Positions 7,060 to 18,000 of a stretch of 64,000 nucleotides of DNA are shown here, in pieces. Origin of the DNA: Bacteroidota bacterium (GTDB lineage Bacteria; Bacteroidota; Bacteroidia; Bacteroidales; JAGONC01); the NCBI GenBank assembly GCA_026391695.1, contig JAPLDP010000084.1, positions 1 to 64,000 of the forward strand, in the 5' to 3' direction. Under the pieces are notes generated by a model. That model was not told where the DNA came from and made no database searches. It was given only the letters and a program-made list of their open reading frames with translations. Position 1 is the stretch's first letter; each line of letters opens with the position of its first letter. The position numbers and the translations under genes are program-made.

Positions 7060-8604
7060 ATGGAGAGAACAAGCACTATTCATATTTATCTGGCTGTATT
7101 GATCATACTCTCTGCTGCTGTCAGGGCTTTTATTGCAGGTTTTGTCGAGTTGGGCAATGATGAGGTCTATTATTGGACATATGCGTTATATCCTGCCTTG
7201 AGCCATTTCGACCACCCCCCAATGATTGGATGGGTCATCCAGCTATTCACATTGAATCTTACTTTCTCTGGCGAATTTTTCTTACGTCTTCCATCTATCG
7301 TATTCGGAGCTATCAATACCTGGCTCATATATCTCATCGGCTCACGTCTTAAAAACCAGATGACAGGCTTATATGCCGCTTTTTTCTACACGGGATCGAT
7401 CTATTGCTTTGTCATTACCGGGATCCTCATTTTGCCAGACACACCGCAGTTGTTTTTCTGGCTCATAAGTCTGTTCCTTTTGCTGGATATTCTTAAAAAA
7501 CAAGATTTCCTTCCATCTGACCGTGTAAAGATGATTCTTGCAGGCGCTTCAATTGGCCTGGCATTATTGTCAAAATATACCTCTGCTTTTCTCTGGGCAG
7601 GAGCCTTGCTATATATTCTGTTCTTTAACAGGAAATGGCTGAGGACAAAAGAGCTCTATCTGGCCGTTTTGCTTTCTGCACTGATCTTCCTGCCGGTCAT
7701 AATCTGGAATGTTCAAAACGATTTTATTAGCTTCACCTATCACAGCAGCAGGGTAGATATGACTCATTCAGGTTTCAGGCCTGTATTTTTGGCCACTGAA
7801 CTGCTCGGTCAGTTTTTTTATAACAATCCGGTGAATGTCATTGTGATCATTCTCTCATTATGGGCTGTTTTAAAGCACAGGAATTTTATTGAAAAGGAGC
7901 ATAAGTCAGCATTGTTGCTTTTCAGCCTGCCGCTCATCGGCATGTTCCTTGTTTTTGCCATGTTCCGTCGTACATTACCTCATTGGTCCGGACCCGGATA
8001 TCTTTCTCTTATTCTTCTGGCTTCTGCCTGGCTCGATGATCGACTGAATGCATCAGGTGTGATAAAATTATTCCCTCTTTGGAATAAGATTTCGATAGTA
8101 CTGATGATACTCATTCTGACAATAGGCATCCTGCAAATCAGGTATGGACTGGTGAATTCCCATAGGTTGAGATTTAATGATCCTTCTCTCGAAATGTATG
8201 GATGGAAACAACTTGAAAAGCACTTTATACCAATTTATGATCGAGATATAAAAGACGGCCGGATGAAAAAAGATGCTGTCATCATCAGCCCGAAGTGGTT
8301 TCCAGCCGCTCATCTCGATTATTACCTGGCTTACCCGAATCACATCAACCTGTTCGCCGTGAACACCTTGGAAGAGATACACAAATATGCATGGATCAAC
8401 AAGGCAAGAGGAGGCTTACAGACCGGAACAGATGCGTATTATATCACGCCGGATAATTACTTCAGGAATCCTGCAGATCTTTATAAGGGTATGTTTGAGA
8501 TTATTGAAGAACCTGATACCATAACTATTTACAGGGGAAAAATAAAGCTTAAGGAGGTATATGTCTACAGGATGAAGAATCTCAAAGATCCCGGAGACTT
8601 TTAG
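7060..8604 (+). CDS. GT-C glycosyltransferase, family 39/ArnT-like
   Basis: 514 residues with about 10-12 hydrophobic segments in the first ~355, then a soluble periplasmic C-terminal region. The first loop carries the GT39/ArnT-type acidic motif GNDEVYYW (about residues 31-38), then LSHFDHPPMIGW, both characteristic of polyprenyl-phosphate-sugar-dependent transferases that act on the outer face of the inner membrane. Acceptor and sugar cannot be told from sequence. It follows the PHP-like gene by 3 bases, which suggests joint work on a surface polysaccharide or lipid. The stop codon lies within the loop of a hairpin that probably ends transcription. Confidence 0.85.
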   Translation: MERTSTIHIYLAVLIILSAAVRAFIAGFVELGNDEVYYWTYALYPALSHFDHPPMIGWVIQLFTLNLTFSGEFFLRLPSIVFGAINTWLIYLIGSRLKNQMTGLYAAFFYTGSIYCFVITGILILPDTPQLFFWLISLFLLLDILKKQDFLPSDRVKMILAGASIGLALLSKYTSAFLWAGALLYILFFNRKWLRTKELYLAVLLSALIFLPVIIWNVQNDFISFTYHSSRVDMTHSGFRPVFLATELLGQFFYNNPVNVIVIILSLWAVLKHRNFIEKEHKSALLLFSLPLIGMFLVFAMFRRTLPHWSGPGYLSLILLASAWLDDRLNASGVIKLFPLWNKISIVLMILILTIGILQIRYGLVNSHRLRFNDPSLEMYGWKQLEKHFIPIYDRDIKDGRMKKDAVIISPKWFPAAHLDYYLAYPNHINLFAVNTLEEIHKYAWINKARGGLQTGTDAYYITPDNYFRNPADLYKGMFEIIEEPDTITIYRGKIKLKEVYVYRMKNLKDPGDF

Positions 8605-8619
8605 AAACCCCGGGATCTT
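8585..8619. terminator. Hairpin between convergent genes
   Basis: Perfect 10-bp arms AAGATCCCGG (8585-8594) and CCGGGATCTT (8610-8619) with a 15-base loop that contains the glycosyltransferase stop codon. There is no strong T run on either side. Its position between convergent transcripts (GT39 and fumC) favours a bidirectional terminator. Confidence 0.5.
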
Positions 8620-8632
8620 CAGGTTGAATTCG

Positions 8633-10018
8633 TCAGATCATCTTTTTTGGATCGACCCATTCGGTGAACTGTTCATTTGTCACCAATCCCAGTTCCATTG
8701 CAGCCTCACGCAGTGTTTTATTTTCGGCATGTGCCTTTTTGGCTATCTTGGCTGAGTTGTCATAACCGATATACGGATTCAATGCGGTGACCAGCATTAA
8801 TGAGTTTTCAAGGTTCTTCTGAATATTGACCAGGTTAGCCTGGATGCCGGCAGCACAATTATCATTGAATGAAACACAGGCATCTCCAAGCAACCGGGCT
8901 GACATCAGGAAGTTATAGATCATCACGGGCTTAAAGACATTCAGTTGGAAGTGGCTGTTCAATCCACCAACAGTAATGGCTACATCATTACCCATCACCT
9001 GTGCACAAACCATGGTAAGTGCTTCCGGTTGTGTCGGATTGACTTTACCGGGCATAATTGAGGATCCGGGTTCATTTTCAGGAAGAATAAGCTCTCCAAT
9101 GCCACATCTGGGGCCGGAGCCCAGCATGCGGATATTGTGTGCGATTGCCATCAGGCTGACAGCCAGACGCTTCAATGCCCCGGAAGCTTCCACAATGGCA
9201 TCATGAGCCGAAAGGGCTTCAAACTTGTTTGGTGCCGTTACAAACGGATAACCGGTGAGCTCTGCAATTTTTTTTGCGACAAGCACATCATAACCCTTTG
9301 GAGCATTTATTCCCGTTCCGACGGCCGTTCCGCCCAAAGCCAGCTCTAACAGATGAGGCAAAGTATTTCGTAAAGCTTTGAGCCCATGATCAAGTTGTGA
9401 CACATATCCTGAGAACTCCTGTCCCAGAGTCAGGGGCGTGGCATCCATCAGGTGTGTGCGGCCGATTTTCACGATGACGGCAAATTCTTTAGCCTTCTTA
9501 TCCAGCGTTTCCCTTAACTTTTCAACACCGGGTACGGTTATTTCCACCACTGCATTATAGGCAGCGATATGCATAGCTGTCGGAAAAGTATCATTAGAAG
9601 ACTGGGATTTATTCACGTCGTCATTGGGATGAATGAATTTTTGTCCTTCTCCAAGCACACCACCATGGATGACATGGGCTCTGTTGGCAATCACCTCATT
9701 GAGATTCATGTTCGTTTGCGTGCCTGATCCTGTCTGCCATACGACCAATGGAAACTGGTCATCCAGCTTGCCATCTGTAATCTCATCACAAACCTGGCAT
9801 ATCAGATCTTTCTTCTCTGCCGGTAATTTTCCAAGGTCATAATTAACCAGGGCGGCAGCCTTTTTTAATGTCGCAAAAGCTCTGATAATCTCAATGGGCA
9901 TTCTCCCGTCACCGATTTTAAAATTGTCCTTTGATCGTTGGGTCTGGGCTCCCCAATACTTATCGGCAGGTACCTCAACAGGCCCCATGGTGTCTTTTTC
10001 AATCCGTGTTTTCGTCAT
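8633..10018 (-). CDS. fumC: Class II fumarate hydratase
   Basis: A 461-residue iron-independent fumarase interconverting fumarate and malate in the TCA cycle. Signature [16 protein letters not shown] (the mobile active-site loop) and [14 protein letters not shown] are present, as are [12 protein letters not shown] and [18 protein letters not shown], all typical of FumC. Length is normal. The start at 10018 (ATG) gives the family's usual [17 protein letters not shown] opening. It is the last gene of a minus-strand run that begins with malic enzyme, so malate-handling enzymes bracket the run. Confidence 0.96.
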   Translation of the reverse strand: MTKTRIEKDTMGPVEVPADKYWGAQTQRSKDNFKIGDGRMPIEIIRAFATLKKAAALVNYDLGKLPAEKKDLICQVCDEITDGKLDDQFPLVVWQTGSGTQTNMNLNEVIANRAHVIHGGVLGEGQKFIHPNDDVNKSQSSNDTFPTAMHIAAYNAVVEITVPGVEKLRETLDKKAKEFAVIVKIGRTHLMDATPLTLGQEFSGYVSQLDHGLKALRNTLPHLLELALGGTAVGTGINAPKGYDVLVAKKIAELTGYPFVTAPNKFEALSAHDAIVEASGALKRLAVSLMAIAHNIRMLGSGPRCGIGELILPENEPGSSIMPGKVNPTQPEALTMVCAQVMGNDVAITVGGLNSHFQLNVFKPVMIYNFLMSARLLGDACVSFNDNCAAGIQANLVNIQKNLENSLMLVTALNPYIGYDNSAKIAKKAHAENKTLREAAMELGLVTNEQFTEWVDPKKMI

Positions 10019-10030
10019 ATAAATATTTTG

Positions 10031-10378
10031 TTAGATTAATAGATTATCAATGTTTGAGGGTGGATCGCCAATGACGGCTTTGTAGTTTTTAACAATGATT
10101 GGGCGCTGGATGAGTTGGGGGTGTTCAACCATGATTTTGATCCATTCCTGGTCAGTGAAGTTTTTACCCCTGAATCTGTCCTTGAAAATATCTTCCTGGG
10201 TGCGGATGATTTCATGTGGCCTCTTGTTGAGTCTCATCAAAATATCAGATAACTCTTTTTCACTGATGGCCTTCTTCATGTATTCGATGACTTCCACCCT
10301 GAAACCCTTGTCCTTCAGGTATTGCAACCCGGCCCTTGACTTACGGCATCGGGGGTTGTGGTAAATTTTATAGAGCAT
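10031..10378 (-). CDS. ArsC/Spx-family thioredoxin-fold protein
   Basis: A 115-residue member of the arsenate reductase (ArsC)-like family. The N-terminal YHNPRCRKSR holds the single active-site-type cysteine (C12 in a CxxS arrangement), and RPIIVKNYKAVIG near the end matches the family's 'RPiv......iG' motif. Several ArsC-like proteins of this type are of unknown substrate, and nothing nearby suggests arsenic resistance, so I would not call it arsenate reductase. It lies 12 bases before fumC and 14 after prfB, in the same likely transcript. Confidence 0.85.
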   Translation of the reverse strand: MLYKIYHNPRCRKSRAGLQYLKDKGFRVEVIEYMKKAISEKELSDILMRLNKRPHEIIRTQEDIFKDRFRGKNFTDQEWIKIMVEHPQLIQRPIIVKNYKAVIGDPPSNIDNLLI

Positions 10379-10392
10379 ATTCCGCGTGTGTT

Positions 10393-11482
10393 TTATCGTT
10401 TTCCGAATTCCATCAGGTATGCCTTTATGAAATCATCTATTTCTCCGTCAAGAACAGCTTGTGCATTTGATGTTTCATAACCCGTCCGCACATCCTTGAC
10501 CATTTTATAGGGTTGTAACACATAGCTTCTGATTTGAGATCCCCATTCAATTCTTTTTTTATTGCCTTCAATTTTGGCCTGCTCCTCTTTCTTTTTCCTC
10601 AGTTCGATTTCAAATAATTGCGATTTCAGCATCCTGAGGGCTTTATCCTTATTTTGCATCTGGGAGCGTGTTTCCTGGCACTCAATAATGATACTGCTGG
10701 GCTTATGCTTCAGGCGGACAGCTGTTTCGACCTTGTTGACATTTTGCCCGCCGGGGCCTCCTGAACGAAATGTATCCCACGTGATATCAGCCTGGTTTAT
10801 TTCGATCTTGATATTTTCATCAACAACAGGGTAAGCATAAACTGAAGCAAAGGATGTATGACGGCGGTTGTTGGCATCAAATGGCGACAGACGGACGAGA
10901 CGGTGAACGCCATTTTCTCCTTTCAGGTAACCATAGGCAAATTCGCCTTCAAATTCCAGTGTAACTGATTTCAGGCCAGCCACATCACCCTGCTGATAAT
11001 CAATTTCTTTGACATTATACTTGTGGCGTTCACCCCAGCGGATGTACATCCTCATCAGCATCTGAGCCCAGTCCTGGCTTTCTGTGCCACCGGCACCAGG
11101 ATTTATGTTTACAATGGCACTAAGTTTATCCTCCTCATTACCAAGCATATTCATAAATTCCAAATCCTCAATTAATTTGCGAGATTTGGAATACTGCATA
11201 TCCAATTCCCTCTCCGTTCCTTCACCCAAGGTGAAAAATTCGAAAATGACTTTCAGGTCATCGAATGAACCGGCAGATTCATCAAATGACCTGGTCCAGA
11301 TCTTTTTATCTTTAATGGATCGTAACACCTGTTCAGCTTGTTTCTGGTCATCCCAGAAACCTGGCTCCCGCGTCAAAGCCTCTTCATCGGCGATAAGTTT
11401 CAGCTTGTTGTCGATATCAAAGATACCTCCGCAAGGCTTCAAGCCTTTTATCAAGCTCTTTGATCATTTCAGGTGTTACCAT
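10393..11482 (-). CDS. prfB: Peptide chain release factor 2, with programmed +1 frameshift
   Basis: RF2 recognises UAA and UGA. The complete product needs a +1 frameshift: frame 1 starts at the ATG 11480-11482 and runs 21 codons ([10 protein letters not shown]...RRYL) to an in-frame TGA at 11417-11419; skipping one base joins DIDNKL in the second frame. The slippery CTT-TGA is preceded by CGGAGG-TAT, matching the Escherichia coli RF2 site in spacing. The ~362-residue product then has the SPF anticodon-like motif ([10 protein letters not shown]) and the GGQ motif ([12 protein letters not shown]). An annotation starting at 11454 would miss the true N-terminus. The gene start overlaps the end of recX by 14 bases. 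Confidence 0.95.
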
Positions 11483-11960
11483 AAGGCTGTATCATTCTTT
11501 TCACTACTTCCCACACCAACTCCGGTTCATACCCTTTCCCGATGACAAATGTAGCAACTTTTTTTTGCGTGGTCAGTATTTTTTCACTTTTAATTTGGGA
11601 AATTTTTTTCAGAATCAGCGATGTTAAAACCTGCCTGTACTCCGCCTCGTCAATTTCTTCAAGGCTCTTATGGATAAGCCTTTCAGGGATATTCAGTTGT
11701 TTCAGGCTATGAACGATTTTCAGCCTTCCCCATTTATTCATTCTGAATTGCATGCCTGCATAGGCTTTTGCAAAACGTTCCTCGTTTATATAATTCTCAT
11801 TGACCAGCCGTTCGATGACAATTCCGGCAATGTCACCACTGATAGTCCATTTTTTCAGTTTCAATGAAACCTGGCTGATGCACCGTTCATACCGTGAACA
11901 ATATACGGCGGCCTTAACAAAGGCTTCAATTACGTCAATCCCGACGCCTGTTTTTCCCAT
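11469..11960 (-). CDS. recX: Regulatory protein RecX
   Basis: 163 residues matching RecX, a small modulator that binds RecA filaments and restrains their activity. The protein is made of repeated three-helix units; visible family motifs include CSRYERCISQV, INEERFAKAY and KWGRLKIVHSLKQLNIPERLI. It is short but typical for the family in Bacteroidetes. Its last 14 bases overlap the true start of prfB, and it follows maeB by 35 bases, so translation of prfB may be coupled to it. No recA is in the window. Confidence 0.9.
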   Translation of the reverse strand: MGKTGVGIDVIEAFVKAAVYCSRYERCISQVSLKLKKWTISGDIAGIVIERLVNENYINEERFAKAYAGMQFRMNKWGRLKIVHSLKQLNIPERLIHKSLEEIDEAEYRQVLTSLILKKISQIKSEKILTTQKKVATFVIGKGYEPELVWEVVKRMIQPYGNT

Positions 11961-11995
11961 CTTTTACTCAGATATTTTTACACTCCATGTGCTGT

Positions 11996-14269
11996 TTATT
12001 TTTTTTCGTGGCCTTGAGCGTCGATAACAGCCACTGTAACGAGGTTCACGATTTCTGATACAGATGCTCCCATTTGAACGATATACACTGATTTCCGTAA
12101 TCCATTGAGAATCGGTCCAATCACTTCGAATTTTCCGACTTCCTGCATGAGCTTGTAAGCTATATTGCCGGCGGTGAGGTAAGGGAAAATCAAAACATTG
12201 GCAGGGCCTCCCACTAACTTTGAGAAGGGGAAATCTTCCTTCAAAATTTCGCTGTTAAGGGCATAATTGACCTGCATTTCACCATCCACAATCAGATCAG
12301 GGTAATCCCTGTGAAGTATTTCAATAGCTTCTCTTTGCATATCGGGTATTTTACCCGGATGCGAGCCGAAGTTTGAATAGGATGCAAAGGCCACCCTTGG
12401 TTTGATATGGAACTGTTTGACGGCATGAATGGTTTGCAGCGCGATCTCAACCAGCTGTTCCTTTTGAGGATTTTTTGTCACCGTGCAATCGGCAAAGAAA
12501 AGAGGCCCTTCTTTGGTCATGATAATATACATTCCTGTGACAAGTGAAGCGCCTTCTCTTCTGCCGATGATATCCAGCACAGGATTCAACTGATCCATAT
12601 AATGTCTTGTCAGCCCCGATACCATGGCATCAGCAAATCCGGTTTCGACAAGCATGGGCGCAAAATAGTTGCGGTGCATGATGGTTTCCTCGGCAGATGT
12701 TAAATTAACTCCCTTTCTCTGCATCTTATGGTAAAACATGGTGGCAAACTGTTTCCTGCGTTCTGCCTGTTCCTGTGATTTCGGATCGATGATCTCTACG
12801 CCATCCAGCTCAAGACCATTCTGATTGATGATATCATGTATCACCTGAACATTTCCGAGCAGAATAGGTTTTGCGACATTTTCATTGAGGATAATCTCAG
12901 CTGTCTTGAGCATTTTATAATTTTCAGCCTCAGCGAACACCACCCTTTTGGGATCTTTTCTGGCCCGCTCTTTTATTTGGCGTATAAGCGTATTTTGAGC
13001 GCCAAGGCGTTTGTTGAGTTCCTCAATATAGGCATCCCAATCAGTAATAGGTTTGCGTGCCACACCTGTTTCCATGGCAGCTTTTGCAACAGCAGGTGCT
13101 ACCTTTGAGATCAGCCGCGGATCCATCGGTTTTGGGATAAAATAGTCTCTTCCAAAACTCAGGTTTGTTGTCTGGTACGCAATGTTGACCTCTTCAGGAA
13201 CAGGTTCCTTGGCCAATTCGGCCAGGGCATGAGCAGCGGCCAGTTTCATTTCGTCATTGATGGTCGTAGCCCTGACATCGAGAGCGCCCCTGAAGATGAA
13301 TGGAAAACCCAGAACATTGTTAATCTGGTTGGGATAATCTGAACGTCCGGTTGCTATTATGATATCATCACGGGTGGCAGTGGCTTCCTCGTAAGTGATT
13401 TCCGGAACAGGATTGGCCATGGCAAAAACAATCGGATTCTTAGCCATCAACAGCAGGAGCTCTTTCTTTAATGCACCGGCCACCGACAATCCAAGAAATA
13501 AATCAGCACCTTTTATGGCTTCTTCAAGCGTGTGGACATTCTTTGCCGTTGCAAACTGCTGCTTTGTCTTGTTCATGTCTTTACGGTCCTTATGCAGGAC
13601 ACCTTTGCTGTCAAGCATAATGACATTATCCGGATTTACACCCAATTTTATATACAACCGTGTACATGATATGGCAGCAGCTCCAGCACCATTAATGACA
13701 ATTTTAATATCCCCGATCTTTTTACCAATGATTTCAAGCACATTCAATAAACCGGCTGCAGTGATGATAGCTGTGCCGTGCTGGTCATCATGCATGACAG
13801 GTATATCAAGGGCTTCCTTGATCCTGTCCTCGATTTCAAAACATTCCGGAGCTTTGATGTCTTCGAGATTAATACCACCAAAAGTCGGCGCTATAAGAAT
13901 GACTGTCTCGACAAACTTATCTATATCCTTCGTGTCAATTTCAATATCAAACACATCGATGTCAGCAAACACTTTAAATAACAATCCTTTTCCTTCCATT
14001 ACCGGTTTGCCGGCTGCTGCACCGATATCGCCCAAACCAAGAACGGCTGTGCCATTCGAGATGACGGCAACCAGATTCCCTTTGGCGGTGTATTTGTAAA
14101 TGTCATCAGGATTTTTTTCAATCTCAAGACAAGGTTTTGCCACACCCGGTGTGTACGCAAGAGATAAATCCCTTTGAGTGCTGTAAGGTTTTGTTGGTAT
14201 CACTTCAAGTTTCCCTGGCCGGCCCAACGAGTGATACAATAAAGCATCTTTTCTGATATTCGGATCCAT
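11996..14269 (-). CDS. maeB: NADP-type malic enzyme fused to phosphotransacetylase-like domain
   Basis: A 757-residue two-part protein. Residues ~1-430 are malic enzyme (malate to pyruvate and CO2 with NAD(P)H): LAYTPGVAKPCLEI near the N-terminus, HDDQHGTAIITAAGLLN in the middle and the NINGAGAAAIS-type Rossmann segment. Residues ~430-757 resemble phosphate acetyltransferase and in MaeB proteins act as a regulatory, usually acetyl-CoA-sensing, module. Length and order match MaeB. It opens a five-gene minus-strand run and has a TAnnTTTG element upstream. Confidence 0.95.
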   Translation of the reverse strand: MDPNIRKDALLYHSLGRPGKLEVIPTKPYSTQRDLSLAYTPGVAKPCLEIEKNPDDIYKYTAKGNLVAVISNGTAVLGLGDIGAAAGKPVMEGKGLLFKVFADIDVFDIEIDTKDIDKFVETVILIAPTFGGINLEDIKAPECFEIEDRIKEALDIPVMHDDQHGTAIITAAGLLNVLEIIGKKIGDIKIVINGAGAAAISCTRLYIKLGVNPDNVIMLDSKGVLHKDRKDMNKTKQQFATAKNVHTLEEAIKGADLFLGLSVAGALKKELLLLMAKNPIVFAMANPVPEITYEEATATRDDIIIATGRSDYPNQINNVLGFPFIFRGALDVRATTINDEMKLAAAHALAELAKEPVPEEVNIAYQTTNLSFGRDYFIPKPMDPRLISKVAPAVAKAAMETGVARKPITDWDAYIEELNKRLGAQNTLIRQIKERARKDPKRVVFAEAENYKMLKTAEIILNENVAKPILLGNVQVIHDIINQNGLELDGVEIIDPKSQEQAERRKQFATMFYHKMQRKGVNLTSAEETIMHRNYFAPMLVETGFADAMVSGLTRHYMDQLNPVLDIIGRREGASLVTGMYIIMTKEGPLFFADCTVTKNPQKEQLVEIALQTIHAVKQFHIKPRVAFASYSNFGSHPGKIPDMQREAIEILHRDYPDLIVDGEMQVNYALNSEILKEDFPFSKLVGGPANVLIFPYLTAGNIAYKLMQEVGKFEVIGPILNGLRKSVYIVQMGASVSEIVNLVTVAVIDAQGHEKK

Positions 14270-14309
14270 AGTTTGAAACTTTTGAATTTTAAGTAGATTT
14301 CCTGGGTGA

Positions 14310-14317
14310 CAAAACTA
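14310..14317 (-). promoter_or_regulatory. Candidate -7 element for maeB
   Basis: TAGTTTTG on the minus strand, about 40 bases upstream of the maeB ATG, fits the Bacteroidetes TAnnTTTG consensus. GTTG at 14341-14344 could be a weak -33. Confidence 0.4.
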
Positions 14318-14378
14318 ATAATTATTTGTTAAAAAAATAACAACTGAAACATTTTTGTTTTTAACCATTCGCCTGTCA

Positions 14379-14410
14379 TTGTTTTAGATTAAATTAATAT
14401 TGTAATTTTG
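14379..14410 (+). promoter_or_regulatory. Candidate promoter for ruvA(-sprA)
   Basis: TTG at 14379-14381, a 21-base gap, then TAATTTTG at 14403-14410, ending 27 bases before the ruvA ATG. It is a good match to the Bacteroidetes promoter. Confidence 0.5.
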
Positions 14411-14437
14411 CACCCTTTGAACCAATCATCATATACA

Positions 14438-15043
14438 ATGTATTCATTTATTGAGGGGAAACTTGAAAAGATCACACCTGCTTGCGTAGTTGTCTATACC
14501 AGTGGGATAGGTTATCTCCTGAATATATCCCTGAACACCTATTCCCAGATTAAGGATAAGTCTGAATACAGGCTTTTCACCCATCTGGTCGTCAGGGAGG
14601 ATGCCATGATACTTTTCGGTTTCGCCGATGAGGATGAACGCCACCTGTTCCGCGAACTGATCTCCGTATCCGGCATCGGACCTAATACAGCTAGAGTTAT
14701 CCTCTCCTCCCTGTCACCGGCCGAAGTGCAGGATGCAATTACCTCTGAAAAAATATCTGTACTGCAATCTGTGAAAGGAATCGGAGCAAAATCAGCACAG
14801 AGAATAATTGTAGACCTTAAAGACAGGTTTACGAAAAGGGAAAATTTAATAGAATTTTCTAACCTTACACACAATAGAGCCAGGGAAGAAGCGTTATCAG
14901 GATTAATAATGCTGGGCTTTAATAAACATTTAATCGAGAAAACTCTGGACAAAATCCTTAATTCTCCCGATATCCGCCAGGGGAGAGACGCCTCGGCCTT
15001 GTCTGTCGAAGATCTGATAAAACAGGCCTTGAAGCTGTTGTAA
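14438..15043 (+). CDS. ruvA: Holliday junction DNA helicase subunit RuvA
   Basis: A 201-residue RuvA, which binds four-way junctions and loads RuvB for branch migration. The N-terminal OB fold starts MYSFIEGKLEKI and includes YTSGIGYLLNIS; two helix-hairpin-helix motifs follow (SGIGPNTARVILSS, VKGIGAKSAQRIIVDLK); the C-terminal three-helix RuvB-binding domain is present. I choose the ATG at 14438; the longer frame from 14408 starts at a TTG lying inside the promoter element and is rejected. It is directly upstream of sprA, a gene order I recall from other Bacteroidetes. Confidence 0.96.
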   Translation: MYSFIEGKLEKITPACVVVYTSGIGYLLNISLNTYSQIKDKSEYRLFTHLVVREDAMILFGFADEDERHLFRELISVSGIGPNTARVILSSLSPAEVQDAITSEKISVLQSVKGIGAKSAQRIIVDLKDRFTKRENLIEFSNLTHNRAREEALSGLIMLGFNKHLIEKTLDKILNSPDIRQGRDASALSVEDLIKQALKLL

Positions 15044-15088
15044 AGGGATCGCGTCTGGAATTATGAACTGAATAACTGGGTTTTTCTT

Positions 15089-18000
15089 TTGGGGTATCTT
15101 ACTAAAATTATAAAATCATTCGGTTTTATCCTGATGGTCACCCTTGTCGTATCTTTTATCCAGGCAGGGACGTCCTCATCAGATATTTTTCCCGGCCCCG
15201 ATGAAAAATCCCTCGCAGCAGAACCCGACACGACAAATTCAGGCGATACCACCAAATTACCCTTTCCATTTCATGATGATTCCGGTTATCCCTATCTTGA
15301 TAAAGGGAATACCAATGGCCTTTATCTGAATCCTACATCGGTTAAAAAAGAAGTGGAATATGACCGTGACAATAACCAGTATATCATCAACAGTAAGATT
15401 GGTAATGTGAACTACCGTGATCCGGTGCCCATGTCGTTTAAGGAATACCTTGATTACGATCTGGATAATTCACTCGACAGTTACTGGCGACAGCGGGCGC
15501 GAACTGCCGGGGCAACCAAACGCACAGGTTTCCTCCCTCAGATTCATATCGGTGGTGAAATATTCGACAGGATATTTGGCACCAGCACCATCGATATCCG
15601 GCCACAGGGTTCTGCAGAACTGATATTCGGCGTTCTCCATAACAGAAGAGATGATCCAGCTCTCAGCGTCAGGCAGAGAAGGACAACCAATTTCGATTTT
15701 GAAGAAAAAATACAAATGAATGTCGTCGCGAAAATCGGCGATAAGATTGAATTCAATACAAATTATAATACCGAAGCGACCTTTGACTTTGAAAATAAAT
15801 TAAAACTCCGGTACGAAGGGAAAGAAGATGAAATTGTCAAGTTAATTGAAGCCGGTGATGTGACGCTGCCCCTGACCAGCACGCTTATTACGGGAAGCCA
15901 GAGTTTATTCGGCATTAAGACACAACTGCAGTTTGGAAAAGCTACAGTTACCGCTGTATATTCCGAACAGAAAAGCCAGACCAGCAGCGTGAGGGTCGAA
16001 GGAGGAGCGCAAACCACACCTTACAACATCCGCGCTGATGAATATGAAGAAAACCGCCACTTCTTTCTTGCACAGTATTTCCGGGATCACTATGAGCAGG
16101 GATTAGCCCAGTTGCCTATCATCAGTTCAGCCATCAACATCACAAAGATTGAGGTGTGGGTCACCAACATAGGCCCTGCTGTGGAGGAAAACAGGAATAT
16201 CGTAGCCTTCTCCGACCTGGCTGAAGTCACACCTTTCAATCCTAATATTAACACCTTGCCAGGAGCTGGCAATTATCCCTCCACGCTTTCAAACGACCTT
16301 GTTCTCCAGCTCGATCCTGCCCAGATCAGGGATATCAACATGGTGAGTAACTACCTCAATAATCACCAGGCCCATTTCGTTTCAGGCGTTGATTATGAAA
16401 AAGTCGAGAGTGCGCGTAAACTAAGGCCCATTGAGTATTCTTTCAACAGTAAACTGGGTTTTATTTCCTTAAACACATCCCTTAATACAGATCAGGTGTT
16501 AGCCGTTGCCTTCCAGTATACCGTTATCGGTATTGACAGCGTATTTCAGGTTGGCGAACTCTCCGACGAGGGTATAACGCCCCCAGGGTGCCTCGTTGTC
16601 AAGTTGCTGAAGAGCACCGCTGTGAACACCATGATACCTATGTGGAACCTGATGATGAAAAATGTGTATTCCATAGATGCTTATCAGATAAATCCACAGG
16701 ATTTTATTTTAAATATCCTGTATTCCGGTAACGACAATGGTGTTCCGACAGGATACCTGACCGAAGGACCTCCTGCAGTGAAAGGCATTCCCCTCATTCA
16801 GGTTTTAAATTTCGACAACCTGGATCCCTTTCTTAATCCTCCTAACGATGGTCTTTTCGACTTCATCGATAATGCATCTACCAGGGGGGGAACCATCCAA
16901 TCGAACAATGGACGTGTTTATTTCACCGTCCTGGAGCCCTTCGGCAGTTATCTGCGGCGAAAATTCGGCGATAATACCCAACTAGCTGATAAATACTGTT
17001 ATGATTCGTTATATACCCTGACAAAATTCGGCGCACAGCAATATCCCGAAAAAAATAAATACCTGATACAGGGTATGTATAAATCTGCCTCCGGTTCGGA
17101 GATCTCACTGAATGCAATTAACGTACCCCAGGGCTCGGTGCGGGTCACAGCCGGCGGCGTACCCCTGACCGAAAATATCGACTATACCGTCGACTATACT
17201 TTAGGACGTGTGCGCATCATTAATGAGGGTATTCTCAATTCCGGCACCCCTATCAATATCTCACTTGAAAACAATTCCATGTTCCAGATCCAAACCCAGC
17301 GTCTGGTGGGAGCCCATATCGATTATGTATTCAATAAAAACCTGAGTATAGGTGGGACTGTTTTGAATCTCCGGGAACGGCCGTTGACACAGAAAACCAA
17401 TTACGGCGAAGCCCCCATATCCAACACTATGCTGGGACTGGAAATGAACTACCAGAAAGAGATTCCGTTCATTACAAAACTGGTCGACGCCTTGCCGTTT
17501 TACAGCACTAAGGCTCCATCAACAGTTACAATTATGGGAGAGGTAGCCCAGTTCCTGCCGGGACATTCCAAAGCTATCGGAAAAACCGGCACATCATACA
17601 TTGACGATTTCGAGGCCAGTAAATCCACCATCGACCTAAAAAATTACAGCACATGGTTTCTGGCCAGTACACCACAGGATCCTTCGTTGTTCCCCGAAGG
17701 CCTGGTCAGCGGAAACCTGGCCTATGGCGCTAACAGGGCTAAACTATCCTGGTATATCATCGATCCTCTCTTCTATCAGAAATCCGGAACGCTGAAACCC
17801 AAGAACATCAGCAAGGATGAATTATCAAATAATTATTCAAGATACATTCCTGAAAGCGAAGTCTTTCCCAATATTGACCCGCCTAACGGTCAGCCTATGA
17901 ACCTGGCAGTTTTTAACCTGGCTTTTTATCCTTCTGAAAGAGGCCCATATAATTATGACGTAGAGCCTACGCCATTTTCTGAAGGTATGAGTGAGGACGG

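Noticed and set aside
10031-10378. Arsenic resistance function
   Set aside because: The protein has an ArsC-like fold but only one Cys in a CxxS form, and no arsenic genes lie nearby.
13395-14099. Long (234-codon) open frame antisense to maeB
   Set aside because: Entirely inside the well-supported malic enzyme gene; its sequence shows the repetitive Ser/Ile-rich character of an antisense shadow.
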